From CAYSLC01 sp964431545 (GTDB lineage: Bacteria; Desulfobacterota; Desulfobacteria; Desulfobacterales; JAABSP01), in NCBI GenBank assembly GCA_964431545.1, contig CAYSLC010000002.1, forward strand, positions 18,660 through 82,659: a DNA stretch of 64,000 nt. Reading direction: 5' to 3'. Made by a program: the position numbers and the translations under genes. Positions 1 through 9,322 of the stretch are shown here, one piece after another. The notes under the pieces were generated by a model. The model was not told where the DNA came from, did no database searches, and worked only from the letters and a program-made list of their open reading frames with translations. Position 1 is the stretch's first letter. Every line of letters begins with the position of its first letter.

Positions 1-2595
1 GGCGAGGTGGAGATCGTCGGTCCGCCGCCGGTGGACTGGCTGGGGGTCCCCCTCAAGGCCGGGGGGGCCACCCTGGGGGTCCTGGCCGTCCAGAGCTACT
101 CCGGGAGCATCCGGTACGGGGGGGAGGAGAAGAACCTCCTCACCTTCGTCTCCGAGCAGGTGGCCATGGCCATCGGCCGGGTCCGGGCCGAGGAGGATCT
201 CCGGCGCCACCGGGACCGCCTGGAGGAGCTGGTGGCGGATCGGACGGCCGAACTCATGAACACCACCGCCACCCTCAAGGTGGAGATCTCGGGCCGGGAG
301 ATGGCCGAGCGCGCCCTGCGGGAGAGCGAGCGGAAGTTCAACGATCTCCTCGACCTGCTCCCGGACCCGGCCCTGATCATCGACCGGCGGGGGCGGGTGG
401 CCGCCTGGAACCGGGCCATCGCCGCCATGACCGGGGTGCCGGCGGACGAGATGATCGGCCGGGGGGACCACGGGTACGCCCTGCCCTTCTTCGGCCGGCG
501 GCGACCCATGCTCATCGACCGGGTCAACGGGACCGGGGAGCCGGCGGACGTCTACGAGGCGGTCCACCGGGACCCCGAGACCGGGGTCCTCACCGGGGAG
601 GTCCACGCCCCCGGTCTCCGGGAGGAGGGGATCTACCTCTCGGCCACCGCCGGGCCCCTCCACGACGACGCGGGGACCCCCATCGGCGCCATCGAGGTGA
701 TCCGGGACATCACCGACCGGAAAAAGGGCGAGGAGGCCCTCCGGAAGGCCAACGCCTACCTGGAAAACGTCTTCGACAACTCCGCCGACGCCATCGTCAT
801 GGTCAACGCCAAAGGGCGGTTCGTCAGCTACAACAAGGCGGCCGCCGATTTCTTCGGCTACCGGTTCGCGGAACTCAAAGACCGGCTCGCCTTCGAGTTC
901 TACCCCGATCCCGAGGCCCTCGACCGGATGCTCCAAAAGCTGCGGGCCGAGGGCGCCGTGCGCCGGTACGAGATCGAGATGCGGCGCAGCGACGGGGCCG
1001 ACATCCCGGTGGAGACCTCCATCAGCCTGTTGAAGGACGAGGGGGGGCGGACCATCGGCAGCGCGGCGGTGATCCGGGACCTCTCCGAACTCAAAAAGGC
1101 GATGAAACGGGCCCAGGAATCGGAGCGGATGAAGACCGACTTCCTCTCCACCGTCTCCCACGAACTCCGGACCCCCCTCACCTCGGTGGTGGGGTTCGCC
1201 AAGATCATCCGGAAGAAGTACGAGTCGGTCCTCGTGCCCCGGGTCGAGGCCGAAGAGAAGAAAGTCCGCCGGGCCATCGACCAGGTCCGGGCCAACCTCG
1301 ACATCATCATCTCCGAGGGGGAGCGGCTCACCGCCCTGATCAACGATGTCCTCGATATCGCCAAGATGGAGGCCGGCCGGGTGGAGTGGCGGATGGGACC
1401 CCGGCCCGTGGGGGAGATCGTCGACCGGGCCCGCTCCGCCACCGCCGCCCTGTTCGAGGAGAAGAACCTGCCCCTCTCGGTGGCGGTGGCGGACCCGGAG
1501 ATCCCCCTCCACTGCGACCCGGACCGGCTGATCCAGGTCTTCATCAACCTGTTCTCCAACGCGGTGAAGTTCACCGACCAGGGCCGGATCACCTGCGAGG
1601 TCCGGCGGGAGGGGGACCACCTGCGGGTGGAAGTGGCGGACGAGGGGCGGGGCATCGATCCCGGGGACCGGGAGAAGGTCTTCGAGAAGTTCAAGCAGGT
1701 GGGCGACACCCTGGTGGACAAGCCCCGGGGCACCGGGCTCGGACTTCCCATCTGCCGGGAGATCGTGGAGCGCCACGGCGGGCGGATCTGGGTGGCGGAC
1801 CGCCCCGGCCCGGGGACCACCATGGTCTTCACCCTGCCCCTGGCCCCGGCATCCGCGGCCGAACCGGCCCCGGAGCCGACCCCCGGCGCGGACGAGCGCT
1901 CGTTTGCCGCGGTGGTGCGGGGGCTCGACGACCGGCTCATTCCGATCCTCCCCCGGGCGGACGGCCCCCGGACGATCCTGGTGGTGGATGACGACGCCAA
2001 CATCCGGTCCCTTCTGCGGCAGGAACTGGAGTCCCGGGGATACCGGGTCCGGGAGGCGGCCGGGGGCATGGAGGCGCTGGACAAGGTCCGGAACGAGCCC
2101 CCCGACCTGGTGGTCCTGGACGTGATGATGCCCGGCATGGACGGCTTCGACGTGGCGGCGGTGCTCAAGAACGACCCCGGGTGCGTCCACATCCCCATCA
2201 TCATCCTCTCCATCACCGAGGACCGGGAGCGGGGGGTCCGGGTGGGGGTGGACAGCTACTTCTCCAAGCCCATCGACGCCGACGCCCTCCTGGAGGAGGT
2301 GGCGAGGCTCACCGCCCGGAGCCGGTCCCGGAGACGGGTGCTGGTCTCCGGGGAGAACGGGGAGGCGGTGGGCAATCTCGCCCAACTGCTCCGGTCCCGG
2401 GGGTACGAGGTGGACGAGGCCGCCGACGGGCGGACCTGCATCGAAAAGGCGACGGCGGTCCGTCCGGACATGGTCATCGTGGACGAGACCCTTTCTCGGA
2501 AGCACGACATCGTCCAGGTCCTCCGGTTCGAAAAGGGCCTGGAGAACGTCCGTTTCGTCCTCATGGGCCGGGAGGGGCGGGATGCGCCGGCTTAG
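1..2595 (+). CDS. Hybrid sensor histidine kinase, 5' end outside window (GAF-PAS-PAS-HisKA-HATPase-REC-pseudoREC)
   Basis: The reading frame is open to base 1, so the true start lies upstream; 864 residues are visible. It begins inside a GAF domain, followed by a short coiled coil, two PAS domains (around residues 110-240 and 250-365), a HisKA H-box (TVSHELRTPLTS), a HATPase domain with N box and GTGLGLP, and a receiver domain with acidic DDD and phospho-acceptor in VVLDVMMPG. A second receiver-like domain at the C terminus has lost the acidic pocket (VSGENG replaces the Asp pair). No membrane segment is visible, so it is probably a cytosolic sensor autophosphorylating on His and relaying to its own receiver. 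Its stop overlaps the start of the next kinase, which is a paralogue. Partner and signal are unknown. Confidence 0.9.
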   Translation, partial: GEVEIVGPPPVDWLGVPLKAGGATLGVLAVQSYSGSIRYGGEEKNLLTFVSEQVAMAIGRVRAEEDLRRHRDRLEELVADRTAELMNTTATLKVEISGREMAERALRESERKFNDLLDLLPDPALIIDRRGRVAAWNRAIAAMTGVPADEMIGRGDHGYALPFFGRRRPMLIDRVNGTGEPADVYEAVHRDPETGVLTGEVHAPGLREEGIYLSATAGPLHDDAGTPIGAIEVIRDITDRKKGEEALRKANAYLENVFDNSADAIVMVNAKGRFVSYNKAAADFFGYRFAELKDRLAFEFYPDPEALDRMLQKLRAEGAVRRYEIEMRRSDGADIPVETSISLLKDEGGRTIGSAAVIRDLSELKKAMKRAQESERMKTDFLSTVSHELRTPLTSVVGFAKIIRKKYESVLVPRVEAEEKKVRRAIDQVRANLDIIISEGERLTALINDVLDIAKMEAGRVEWRMGPRPVGEIVDRARSATAALFEEKNLPLSVAVADPEIPLHCDPDRLIQVFINLFSNAVKFTDQGRITCEVRREGDHLRVEVADEGRGIDPGDREKVFEKFKQVGDTLVDKPRGTGLGLPICREIVERHGGRIWVADRPGPGTTMVFTLPLAPASAAEPAPEPTPGADERSFAAVVRGLDDRLIPILPRADGPRTILVVDDDANIRSLLRQELESRGYRVREAAGGMEALDKVRNEPPDLVVLDVMMPGMDGFDVAAVLKNDPGCVHIPIIILSITEDRERGVRVGVDSYFSKPIDADALLEEVARLTARSRSRRRVLVSGENGEAVGNLAQLLRSRGYEVDEAADGRTCIEKATAVRPDMVIVDETLSRKHDIVQVLRFEKGLENVRFVLMGREGRDAPA

Positions 2596-4648
2596 GCTCC
2601 CGGCCGCCGGGGTGGGCCTGGGCGTCCTCGCCGTGGGGATCGCCGCCGGGGTCCGGACGCCGGCGGCCCTGTGGGCCGCGGGGCTGATCCTCTTCTTCGT
2701 GGCCGGCCCCTGCCTGGGATGGACCGCCTACCTGGTGGTCCACAAGCGGGTCGGCCCCCGGGGCAACGTCCGGTCGGCCCGGCGGGAGCCCAGGATCGAG
2801 CCGTGCGCCGCCGGGGACGGAGCCCTTTTGGAGGCCCACGACTTTCTGGAGAAGGTCTTCGAGAACTCCGCCGACGCCGTGGTCCTGGTGGACCACCGGG
2901 GGCGGATCACCCGGTTCAACAAGGCGACCACCGAACTTTTCGGCTACCGGCTGGAGGAGATCGCGGGCCAGTCCGGCTTTTCGGTCTACCCCGACCAGAA
3001 GGCCCTGGAGGAGATGCTCGACCGGCTCCGGCGGGACGGCCAGGTCCGGCGCTACGAGATCGAGATGCGCCACGCCGAGGGACGGGTCTTTCCGGCGGAG
3101 ATCTCCATCGGCATGCTCCGGGACGACGAGGGGCGGACCCTGGGCAGCGTCGCCGTGATCCGGGACCTCTCCGAGATCAAGAAGGCGATGAAGGCGGCCC
3201 AGGAGTCGGAGCGGATGAAGACCCAGTTCCTCACCACCGTCTCCCATGAGCTTCGGACCCCCCTGGCCTCGGTGCTCGGCTATGCGCGGCTGGTCCGGAA
3301 GTCCCTGGACGAGGCGGTCCTTCCGGCCCTGCCCGGCGGCGACCCCCAGACGGAACGGGCCGCCCGCCGGCTCTCGGACAACGTGGAGGTGATCCTGGCC
3401 CAGGCAAAACGGCTCACCGCCGTGATCAACGATGTCCTCGACATCGCCAACATGGAGGCCGGCCGGGTCTCCTGGGACATGCGTCCCCTGTCGGTGGAGG
3501 CGATCATCCACCGGGCCGTGGAGCGGGTCGGGCCCCTGTTCGCGGGCAAGAGCCTCCACCTGTCCACCGATGTGGAGGAGGATCTCCCGGAGGTCCTGGG
3601 GGACCGGAACCGGCTCATCCAGGTGCTGACCCAGCTCATCAGCAACGCCGTCAAGTTCACCGACTCCGGTTCGGTCACCTGCGCGGCCCGGCGGGAGGCG
3701 TCGACGGTGGTGGTGAGCGTCTCCGACACCGGGATGGGCATCGACCCGTCGGACCAGGAGCGGATCTTCGACAAGTTCCAGCAGGGGGGGGAGGACCCGG
3801 CCGACAAGCCGAGCGGCACCGGCGTGGGGCTGACCATCTGCCGGGAGATCGTGGCCCGCCACGGCGGGCGGTTCCGGGTGGAGAGCCGCCAGGGGGAAGG
3901 GAGCACCTTCTCCTTCACCCTCCCGGTCCGGGAGCCGGACCGGAAGGTGGTCCGGATCGATCTCTCCGCCGTGAACGCCCGGCTTCTCCGGCGGTCGGAC
4001 AACGGCGGGGTCCGGCTGACCCTGGGCCGATCGGTCTTCGTGGTGGACGACGAGGCGACCATCCGGCGGCTCCTCCAGGGGGTCCTCTCCTCGGCGGGCT
4101 ACCGGGTCTCCACCGCCGGCCACGGCATGTCGGCCATCGCCCGGATCAAGTCGGAACGGCCCGATCTGGTGATCCTCGACGTGAAGATGCCCGACATCGG
4201 CGGCCTCGACGTGGCCGCCATCCTGAAGAGCGAGACCGCCACCCAGGAGATCCCCATCATCATGTTCTCGGTGGCCGACGAGCAGGAGCGGGCCCGGCGG
4301 CTGGGGGTGGAGGGGTACCTCCGCAAGCCCCTCGACCCCCCGGCCCTCTTCGCCGAGATGGACCGGGTCTGGACGGGGCGGCGGCGGGGCTGGGACGTCC
4401 TGGTGGGGGACACCCGGATCGGCGAGGTCCGCCTTTTGGCCGACCGGCTCCGGTCCCACGGCTTCCAGGTGGTCCTGGCGGACATGGACGCCGACAGCCT
4501 GGCCGGAGCCGCGGCAAAGGGTCCGGACATGATCCTCATGTCCGGGGATCCCCAGGCGGTGGGGTCCCTGCTCCGGACCCTCCGGGGGCCGGGGGGGACC
4601 GACGACATCCGGTTCATCCTGCTGACGGAAACGGGGGAGGAGGGGTAG
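2582..4648 (+). CDS. Membrane-anchored hybrid histidine kinase (2 TM-PAS-HisKA-HATPase-REC-pseudoREC)
   Basis: A 688-residue protein whose ATG lies inside the end of the preceding kinase gene (14-base overlap), implying translational coupling. Two hydrophobic segments occupy roughly residues 1-55, followed by a PAS domain (about 85-200), the H-box TVSHELRTPLAS, a HATPase domain (GTGVGLT) and a receiver domain with VVDDEA and the acceptor in VILDVKMPD. The terminal domain resembles a receiver but lacks the acceptor Asp (MILMSGD). From the PAS through the receivers it aligns closely with the upstream kinase, with blocks such as RRYEIEMR, VIRDLSE, KKAMK and AQESERMKT shared, so the two arose by tandem duplication. 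Likely role: a membrane-located partner of the first kinase. Confidence 0.9.
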   Translation: MRRLRLPAAGVGLGVLAVGIAAGVRTPAALWAAGLILFFVAGPCLGWTAYLVVHKRVGPRGNVRSARREPRIEPCAAGDGALLEAHDFLEKVFENSADAVVLVDHRGRITRFNKATTELFGYRLEEIAGQSGFSVYPDQKALEEMLDRLRRDGQVRRYEIEMRHAEGRVFPAEISIGMLRDDEGRTLGSVAVIRDLSEIKKAMKAAQESERMKTQFLTTVSHELRTPLASVLGYARLVRKSLDEAVLPALPGGDPQTERAARRLSDNVEVILAQAKRLTAVINDVLDIANMEAGRVSWDMRPLSVEAIIHRAVERVGPLFAGKSLHLSTDVEEDLPEVLGDRNRLIQVLTQLISNAVKFTDSGSVTCAARREASTVVVSVSDTGMGIDPSDQERIFDKFQQGGEDPADKPSGTGVGLTICREIVARHGGRFRVESRQGEGSTFSFTLPVREPDRKVVRIDLSAVNARLLRRSDNGGVRLTLGRSVFVVDDEATIRRLLQGVLSSAGYRVSTAGHGMSAIARIKSERPDLVILDVKMPDIGGLDVAAILKSETATQEIPIIMFSVADEQERARRLGVEGYLRKPLDPPALFAEMDRVWTGRRRGWDVLVGDTRIGEVRLLADRLRSHGFQVVLADMDADSLAGAAAKGPDMILMSGDPQAVGSLLRTLRGPGGTDDIRFILLTETGEEG

Positions 4649-6244
4649 GTGGCGGTGTTCCTGAAAAAGATGCTGAGGAAGGGAAAAGACGTCCGATCCC
4701 TTGTGGCGGACCTTTCCCGGGGCCTCGGCGGGCCGGTGGCGGTCCTTTCGCCGGACGGGGACGTCCTTTTCGGGAAGGCGGCGCCGGACGCCGGGTGGAT
4801 CCCCGTCCGGGCCCGGGAGACCGAGCTGGGGTGGGTGGCGGGCCCCGAGGCGGCGGCCCGGCCGGTGGCCGATCTCCTCGCCCTGCTGGCGGCCCGGGAG
4901 ATGGACCGCCGGATCCTGGCCCAGGAGACCCTTGAAGGGTACAAGGAGATGAACCTCCTGTTCAACCTCGCCGAGCGGATCTCCGGCACCCTCGACCTGG
5001 GGAAGGTGGGGACCCTGGTGCTGGAGGAGGCCCTCCGGTGCATCCAGGGCACCGCCGCCGCCATGATGCTCATAGACGAGATCTCGGGCCGGTTCCACGC
5101 CGTGGCCGGACGGGGCCGGCCCCCCGAGGACCCGGCCGCGGCGGCGCCGGGCGCGGGGATCGCCGGCCGGGTCTTCGCCGGAGGGCGGGCGGAGATCGTC
5201 AACGACGTGGCCGCCGATCCGGACTACCTCGAGGGCCGCCGTCCGGTCCGATCGATGATCTGCGCCCCCCTGCGGACCACCGACCGGACCATCGGGGTCA
5301 TGGCCATCGCCAGCGAGGCGCCGGTGGAGTACACCGCCGCCGACCTCAAGCTGATCACCACCCTGGCCGTCTTCGCCGCCTCGGCCATCCAAAACTCCCT
5401 GGCCCACCGGGAGCTGGCCGGGGCCTACGAGACCCTGAAGCAGCTCCAGCGGGCCAAGGAGAAGGCGGTCAACCATCTCTCCCACGAGCTGAAGACGCCG
5501 CTGTCGGTGATCCGGTCGGTCTTCGCCCTCCTCGACCGGAAGCTGGGGGCCGGGGAACCGGCCGCCCTCGACGGGGTGGAACGGGCCCTGGCCCGGGGGG
5601 TCCGGAACCTCGACCGGCTGCTCAAGATCCAGGAGCAGATCGACGACATCCTCGGGGCCGGAGACGCCCGCCCGGCCGCCCCGGAGGCGATCGAGGCCGA
5701 CCGGTTCCTTCACGGGATCTGCGACGCGGCGGAGGCGGCCATGGAGGGCCGGGAGGTGGAGATCCTCCGGGACCTGGAGCCGGGGGTGACGGTCCGGATG
5801 GACCGGGAGGTGCTGCGGAAGGTCTGCGGGGGGCTGCTCAAGAACGCCGTGGAGAACACCCCGGACGAGGGGTGGGTCCGGGTCGACCTGGGCCGCCGCG
5901 AGGACGGGGTCCGGATCCGGGTGGTCGACCAGGGGGTGGGGATCACGCCCGAGAACCGGGATCTGGTCTTCGGGGGCTTCTTCCACACCGGGTCCACGGA
6001 CCAGTACGCCAGCAAGCTCCCCTACCGGTTCAACGCGGGGGGGGCGGGGTCGGACCTCCTCCGGATCAAGGTCTTCTCGGAGCGGTACGGCTTCACCATC
6101 GAGTTCACCTCGACCCGCTGCCCCCACCTGCCCCGGGAGACGGACCCGTGTCCGGGCCGGATCTCCCGCTGCGCCTTCGTGGCCGACGCCGGGGAGTGCA
6201 TGTCCCTCAAATCGACGGTTTTCTCCCTCACCTTTCCGGCGTGA
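4649..6244 (+). CDS. GAF-domain sensor histidine kinase
   Basis: A 531-residue protein starting with GTG directly after the previous stop, with a strong AGGAGGGG Shine-Dalgarno in the end of that gene. After a variable N terminus come a GAF domain (about residues 105-250), a short coiled coil, a HisKA H-box (NHLSHELKTPLSVI, around 273), and a HATPase-like region with DQGVGIT near 430. The last hundred residues are cysteine-containing (RCPHLP, DPCPGR, SRCAF, GECMS), so a metal or redox function at the C terminus is possible. It has no receiver, unlike the two kinases before it. It is the third gene of one transcript; the lone receiver protein encoded convergently, whose gene overlaps the end of this one by 17 bases, is a candidate partner. 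Confidence 0.87.
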   Translation: MAVFLKKMLRKGKDVRSLVADLSRGLGGPVAVLSPDGDVLFGKAAPDAGWIPVRARETELGWVAGPEAAARPVADLLALLAAREMDRRILAQETLEGYKEMNLLFNLAERISGTLDLGKVGTLVLEEALRCIQGTAAAMMLIDEISGRFHAVAGRGRPPEDPAAAAPGAGIAGRVFAGGRAEIVNDVAADPDYLEGRRPVRSMICAPLRTTDRTIGVMAIASEAPVEYTAADLKLITTLAVFAASAIQNSLAHRELAGAYETLKQLQRAKEKAVNHLSHELKTPLSVIRSVFALLDRKLGAGEPAALDGVERALARGVRNLDRLLKIQEQIDDILGAGDARPAAPEAIEADRFLHGICDAAEAAMEGREVEILRDLEPGVTVRMDREVLRKVCGGLLKNAVENTPDEGWVRVDLGRREDGVRIRVVDQGVGITPENRDLVFGGFFHTGSTDQYASKLPYRFNAGGAGSDLLRIKVFSERYGFTIEFTSTRCPHLPRETDPCPGRISRCAFVADAGECMSLKSTVFSLTFPA

Positions 6245-6737
6245 CCGTCCCGGCCGGTCCGCCCGTCCCGAGCCCCTTGTGGCGGCGCCGCCAACCGGCC
6301 CCGAACCGGTCCTCGTAGAAGCCCTTCAGTTCGTCGAACCACCGGCCCAGGCCCCGGCGGCGGCCGCCGGCGCTCTCCTCCAGGACATAGGTGAGAAAGG
6401 CGTCCACCTCCGCGAGCTTCTCCTTGGGCAGGTAGGCCCAGGCCCCCTCCTCGATCGACTTGGCGAAGGCCTCCTCGGAGAGGGCGTGGGCCGTGAGCAT
6501 GACGGCCGGGATCTTCCGCCGCCGGGCGATCTCCAGCAGACCGTACCCGTCCACCCCCATGATGTCCAGGACCGCCACCTGGTAGGTCCCGGTTTCGAGC
6601 ATCTCCGCCGCCGTCTCGAAGTCGGCGGCGGCATCCACCCGGCACATGTCGAGCATTTCGGTGAGCGATTCGAGCACATCCGGCTCGTCATCCACGATCA
6701 GCACCCTCTTCCCCTTGAGGATCTCCGTATCCGGCAT
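6228..6737 (-). CDS. Single-domain response regulator (receiver protein)
   Basis: A 169-residue protein. I place the start at the ATG preceded by AGGAGAAAGGGAG; an upstream in-frame ATG lacks such a site. The receiver domain fills about residues 8-125: VLIVDDEPD gives the acidic pair, VAVLDIMGVD the phospho-acceptor, and VMLTAHALS the switch Thr. The position normally holding the conserved Lys lies in YLPKEKL. The remaining 45 residues have no DNA-binding motif, so it probably acts by protein contact. The gene overlaps the end of the GAF kinase by 17 bases on the opposite strand and has its own promoter sharing an inverted repeat with the divergent Ser/Thr kinase gene. Confidence 0.85.
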   Translation of the reverse strand: MPDTEILKGKRVLIVDDEPDVLESLTEMLDMCRVDAAADFETAAEMLETGTYQVAVLDIMGVDGYGLLEIARRRKIPAVMLTAHALSEEAFAKSIEEGAWAYLPKEKLAEVDAFLTYVLEESAGGRRRGLGRWFDELKGFYEDRFGAGWRRRHKGLGTGGPAGTVTPER

Positions 6738-6791
6738 CTCCCTTTCTCCTTTGTTCGGCGGCCCGGCCCGTCCGTTTCGGGGCCGTCGTGG

Positions 6792-6821
6792 TTCATACCG
6801 GGAAAAACCGGCCGGTGTCAA
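6792..6821 (-). promoter_or_regulatory. Sigma-70-like promoter for the receiver gene
   Basis: On the minus strand TTGACA (6821-6816) is followed after 18 bases by TATGAA (6797-6792). Transcription would start near 6785, about 48 bases before the ATG at 6737. The -35 box is the left arm of the inverted repeat described at 6816-6839. This is pattern matching only. Confidence 0.45.
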
Positions 6822-6839
6822 GCGCCGGAGGGCTTGACA
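6816..6839. promoter_or_regulatory. Perfect 8+8 inverted repeat carrying back-to-back -35 boxes
   Basis: TGTCAAGC, an 8-base spacer, then GCTTGACA. Each arm holds TTGACA reading outward, so one repeat provides a -35 element for the receiver gene (minus) and potentially one for the Ser/Thr kinase gene (plus), although no good plus-strand -10 follows at 16-18 bases. It could be an operator for a dimeric regulator. Confidence 0.5.
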
Positions 6840-6997
6840 AGACCCGGTCTTTCCTTCACAAGGGGACGTTATCGCGGGGCGGATGGGGGAAACGGGGTTC
6901 GTCCGGGGCCGGTGGGGCCCTGCCTGTGTATTCGGACGGCCGGCATGACGGGGCGACGGCCCGGGTCCTGCGGCGTCGGGAAGGATGGAATCCGGAG

Positions 6998-9235
6998 ATG
7001 AGTGTGGCGTTCGGGGCGTATGGGGCGGGCGGGACCATTTTCAAATCGTATCGCGTGCGGGAGTTCCTGGGCCGGGGGACCTTCGGGCGGGTCTACGGAG
7101 TGGCGGGGCCGGATGGGGGGCGGTACGCCCTGAAGGTGCTCCATCCGGGGATCGGGATCGACCGGGAGGGGCTGGATGCGGTGCGCGCGGTCCGGTCCGG
7201 GAACCTGGTGGGGATCATCGATGCCGGGGAGACCGTCGCCGGAGAGCCGTGTCTTCTGATGGAGCACGCCGGGGAGAGCCTTGGGGCGGTCCTCGAAAGG
7301 GGCGGGATGGACGAGGCCCGGGCGAGGCTCGTCTTCCAGGGGATCCTGGAGGGGCTGATGGTCCTGGAGGCCCACGAAATCCTCCACCGGGACCTCAAGC
7401 CCGGGAACATCTTCCTCGCGGACGGCCGGGTCCGGATCGGGGATCACGGCACCGACCGGTATCTCTCGGGGGAGACGGCCCGGGGAAGCGCGGACCTGGA
7501 ATCGGTCCGGTACATGGCGCCGGAGCGGTTCTCCGACGACTACGGTTCCTCGGCGGACCGGTGGTCGGCAGCGGTCCTGCTCTGCCGGATGCTTTCGGGA
7601 ACCTCTCCCTTCGGCGGAACGGAGATCGCCCAGGTCTTCCATTCGATCCGGAAGGGGGATCCGGACCTGGACGGGGTGCCGAAGCCGTACCGGCCGTTTC
7701 TCCGGAAAAGCTTCCGGAAGGAGGCGGCGCAAAGACACCGGAGCGCCGGGGAGATGCTCTCGGCCTTCCAGGGGACGATGTCCGGAGGGGCCGCCCGCCG
7801 GGGCCGGGTCGTTCGGACCGGAGGGACGCGGAACCGGCTGGTCCCGGCGGCGGCCGTCGCCCTGCTCCTGGCCGTCCTCCTCGCCGCCCATCTCTCCGGC
7901 GGCCGGATCCTGCCGTTCTGGCCCTTCGGGGAGAAGCGATACCCGCTGACGGTGCCTACGGAGCCGGCGGACGCCAGGGTCCGCCTTTCGGGCGCCGGGG
8001 CCGTCTACACCCCCGGGGTGGCGCTGCCGCCGGGCACCTACGACGTGGTCGTCTCCAGACCGGGATATGAGACCCAGCGGCTCTCCGTGGAGATCGTCGA
8101 CCGGCCCGTGGTGATCGATCCGGTCTCCCTGGAACGGACGACCCACCGGCTCTTCGTGGAGACCACGCCGGCGGATGCCGTGGTCCGGCTGCCCGATATC
8201 GAGGCGGCCTACGAGCCCGGGGTCCGGCTTCCGCCGGGTCGGTACCGGGTGGCGGTCTCCCGACCGGGGTACCTCGACCGATCCGCCTGGGCGGAGATCG
8301 GGCGGGAAGATACGACGCTCCGGGTCGACCTGGAGAAGCGAAGGTATGGCCTGACCGTCCGGACCACGCCGGGGGACGCGGAGGTGCGTCTGCCGGAGAT
8401 CGACGCGGATTATACGCCGGGGATGCTCCTTGCGCCGGGACGGTACCGGATCGAGGTCTCCCGGAAGGGGTACGGAACCCGCCGGGAATGGATCGAGGTG
8501 GGGGAGGGGGATTCGGTCCACCAGGTGGCGCTGACGCCCCAAAAGGAGGGGACCTTCCGCCTGACGGTCCGCCCCACCCCGGAGGACGCCGTGGTCAAGA
8601 TCATGAACATCCGGCCCGTCTATGAGCCGGGGATGGCCCTGGAACCGGGCCGGTACCTGGTCCAGGTCTCCCGGGGGGGGTACGGAACCCACAGCCGGTG
8701 GGTCGACCTCCGGGACCGGGACCTTTCGATCGACGTCGACTTGAAAAAGCTGCCCGACCCCGTCGTCCTCCCCGAAGGGAGTATCACCCTGCGGCGCACG
8801 CCCATGACCGCCCAGTCCAAAAACCAGCTGGGGATCCGGGAGGTGGACAACGATTTCGCCGACACCGGCCGGGGCGTGGTGGTGGACCGGACCACCGGTC
8901 TGATGTGGGAGAAGGCGGGATCCGGAAGCTTCATGGACTATCGGGAGGCCCGTTCCTACGTCGCCGGGCTCAACCGCCGGAAGCTGGCCGGCTACGGGGA
9001 CTGGCGCCTGCCCACCATGCCGGAGCTGGGGTCCCTCCTGGAAGGGGGCATGCGGTCGACGGGGTTTTACATGAGCCCCATCTTCGGAAACCCCACCCGG
9101 AACTGGTACTGGTGCTGGAGCGCGGACCGGCGGTCGTCGAGCGCGGTCTGGGGCGCCAGCTTCCGCAAGGGGTACGTCAGCTACCTGGGGCTCCACAGCG
9201 CGGGGTTCGTTCGGGCGGTGCGCGGGGGAGGCTGA
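6998..9235 (+). CDS. Ser/Thr protein kinase with TM segment, four PEGA repeats and a DUF1566 domain
   Basis: 745 residues from the ATG at 6998 (AAGGA about a dozen bases upstream); an in-frame ATG 210 bases earlier lies in non-coding-like DNA. The kinase domain covers about residues 12-265: glycine loop LGRGTFGRV, catalytic Lys in YALKV, HRDLKPGN near 129, DHG where DFG is usual, and MAPERF. One membrane segment (about 281-301) separates it from four PEGA repeats (about 314-580), each with a PGxxLxPGxYxVxVSRxGY core, and a C-terminal DUF1566/Lcl-like domain (about 618-744; DNDFADTGRGVVVDRTTGLMW, GDWRLPTMPEL). Kinase inside, PEGA and DUF1566 outside is the expected topology. Substrate unknown. 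The DFG Phe to His change keeps the metal-binding Asp, so activity is still plausible. Confidence 0.9.
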   Translation: MSVAFGAYGAGGTIFKSYRVREFLGRGTFGRVYGVAGPDGGRYALKVLHPGIGIDREGLDAVRAVRSGNLVGIIDAGETVAGEPCLLMEHAGESLGAVLERGGMDEARARLVFQGILEGLMVLEAHEILHRDLKPGNIFLADGRVRIGDHGTDRYLSGETARGSADLESVRYMAPERFSDDYGSSADRWSAAVLLCRMLSGTSPFGGTEIAQVFHSIRKGDPDLDGVPKPYRPFLRKSFRKEAAQRHRSAGEMLSAFQGTMSGGAARRGRVVRTGGTRNRLVPAAAVALLLAVLLAAHLSGGRILPFWPFGEKRYPLTVPTEPADARVRLSGAGAVYTPGVALPPGTYDVVVSRPGYETQRLSVEIVDRPVVIDPVSLERTTHRLFVETTPADAVVRLPDIEAAYEPGVRLPPGRYRVAVSRPGYLDRSAWAEIGREDTTLRVDLEKRRYGLTVRTTPGDAEVRLPEIDADYTPGMLLAPGRYRIEVSRKGYGTRREWIEVGEGDSVHQVALTPQKEGTFRLTVRPTPEDAVVKIMNIRPVYEPGMALEPGRYLVQVSRGGYGTHSRWVDLRDRDLSIDVDLKKLPDPVVLPEGSITLRRTPMTAQSKNQLGIREVDNDFADTGRGVVVDRTTGLMWEKAGSGSFMDYREARSYVAGLNRRKLAGYGDWRLPTMPELGSLLEGGMRSTGFYMSPIFGNPTRNWYWCWSADRRSSSAVWGASFRKGYVSYLGLHSAGFVRAVRGGG

Positions 9236-9237
9236 TC

Positions 9238-9322
9238 GGGGTCAAAGCGCCCCATATCGGGGCTTTCTCGAATCCTCCCCTCGATGGGTCGTTTCCGCCG
9301 CCCAGTGGGGTCTTTCGGCCCC
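9238..9322 (+). promoter_or_regulatory. Paired GGGG-N8-CCCC palindromes upstream of the cbiM sigma-54 promoter
   Basis: Site 1 is GGGG 9238-9241, eight bases, CCCC 9250-9253 (centre 9245.5). Site 2 is GGGG 9307-9310, eight bases, CCCC 9319-9322 (centre 9314.5). The centres are 69 bp apart, and site 2 ends about 96 bp before the -12 element. An identically spaced pair occurs before the G3E GTPase promoter at 14.6 kb; site 2 shares TTCGGCCCC with both of those. They are typical in position for enhancer sites of a sigma-54 activator, most simply the one encoded at 12181-14583. Confidence 0.65.
9247..9266 (+). terminator. Possible weak terminator after the Ser/Thr kinase gene
   Basis: GCCCC-ATATC-GGGGC forms a 5-bp GC stem followed by TTTCT. 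It shares bases with the first GGGG-N8-CCCC palindrome, so the two readings compete. The stem is short and the T run is poor. Confidence 0.3.

Noticed and set aside
2561..6127. Very long minus-strand open frame opposite the three kinases
   Set aside because: Pro/Gly/Arg-rich antisense shadow of high-GC coding DNA, without domains or ribosome-binding site.
6834..6862. Sigma-70 promoter for the Ser/Thr kinase
   Set aside because: TTGACA is perfect but the hexamer 17 bases on is CACAAG, too poor to call; only the inverted repeat is reported.
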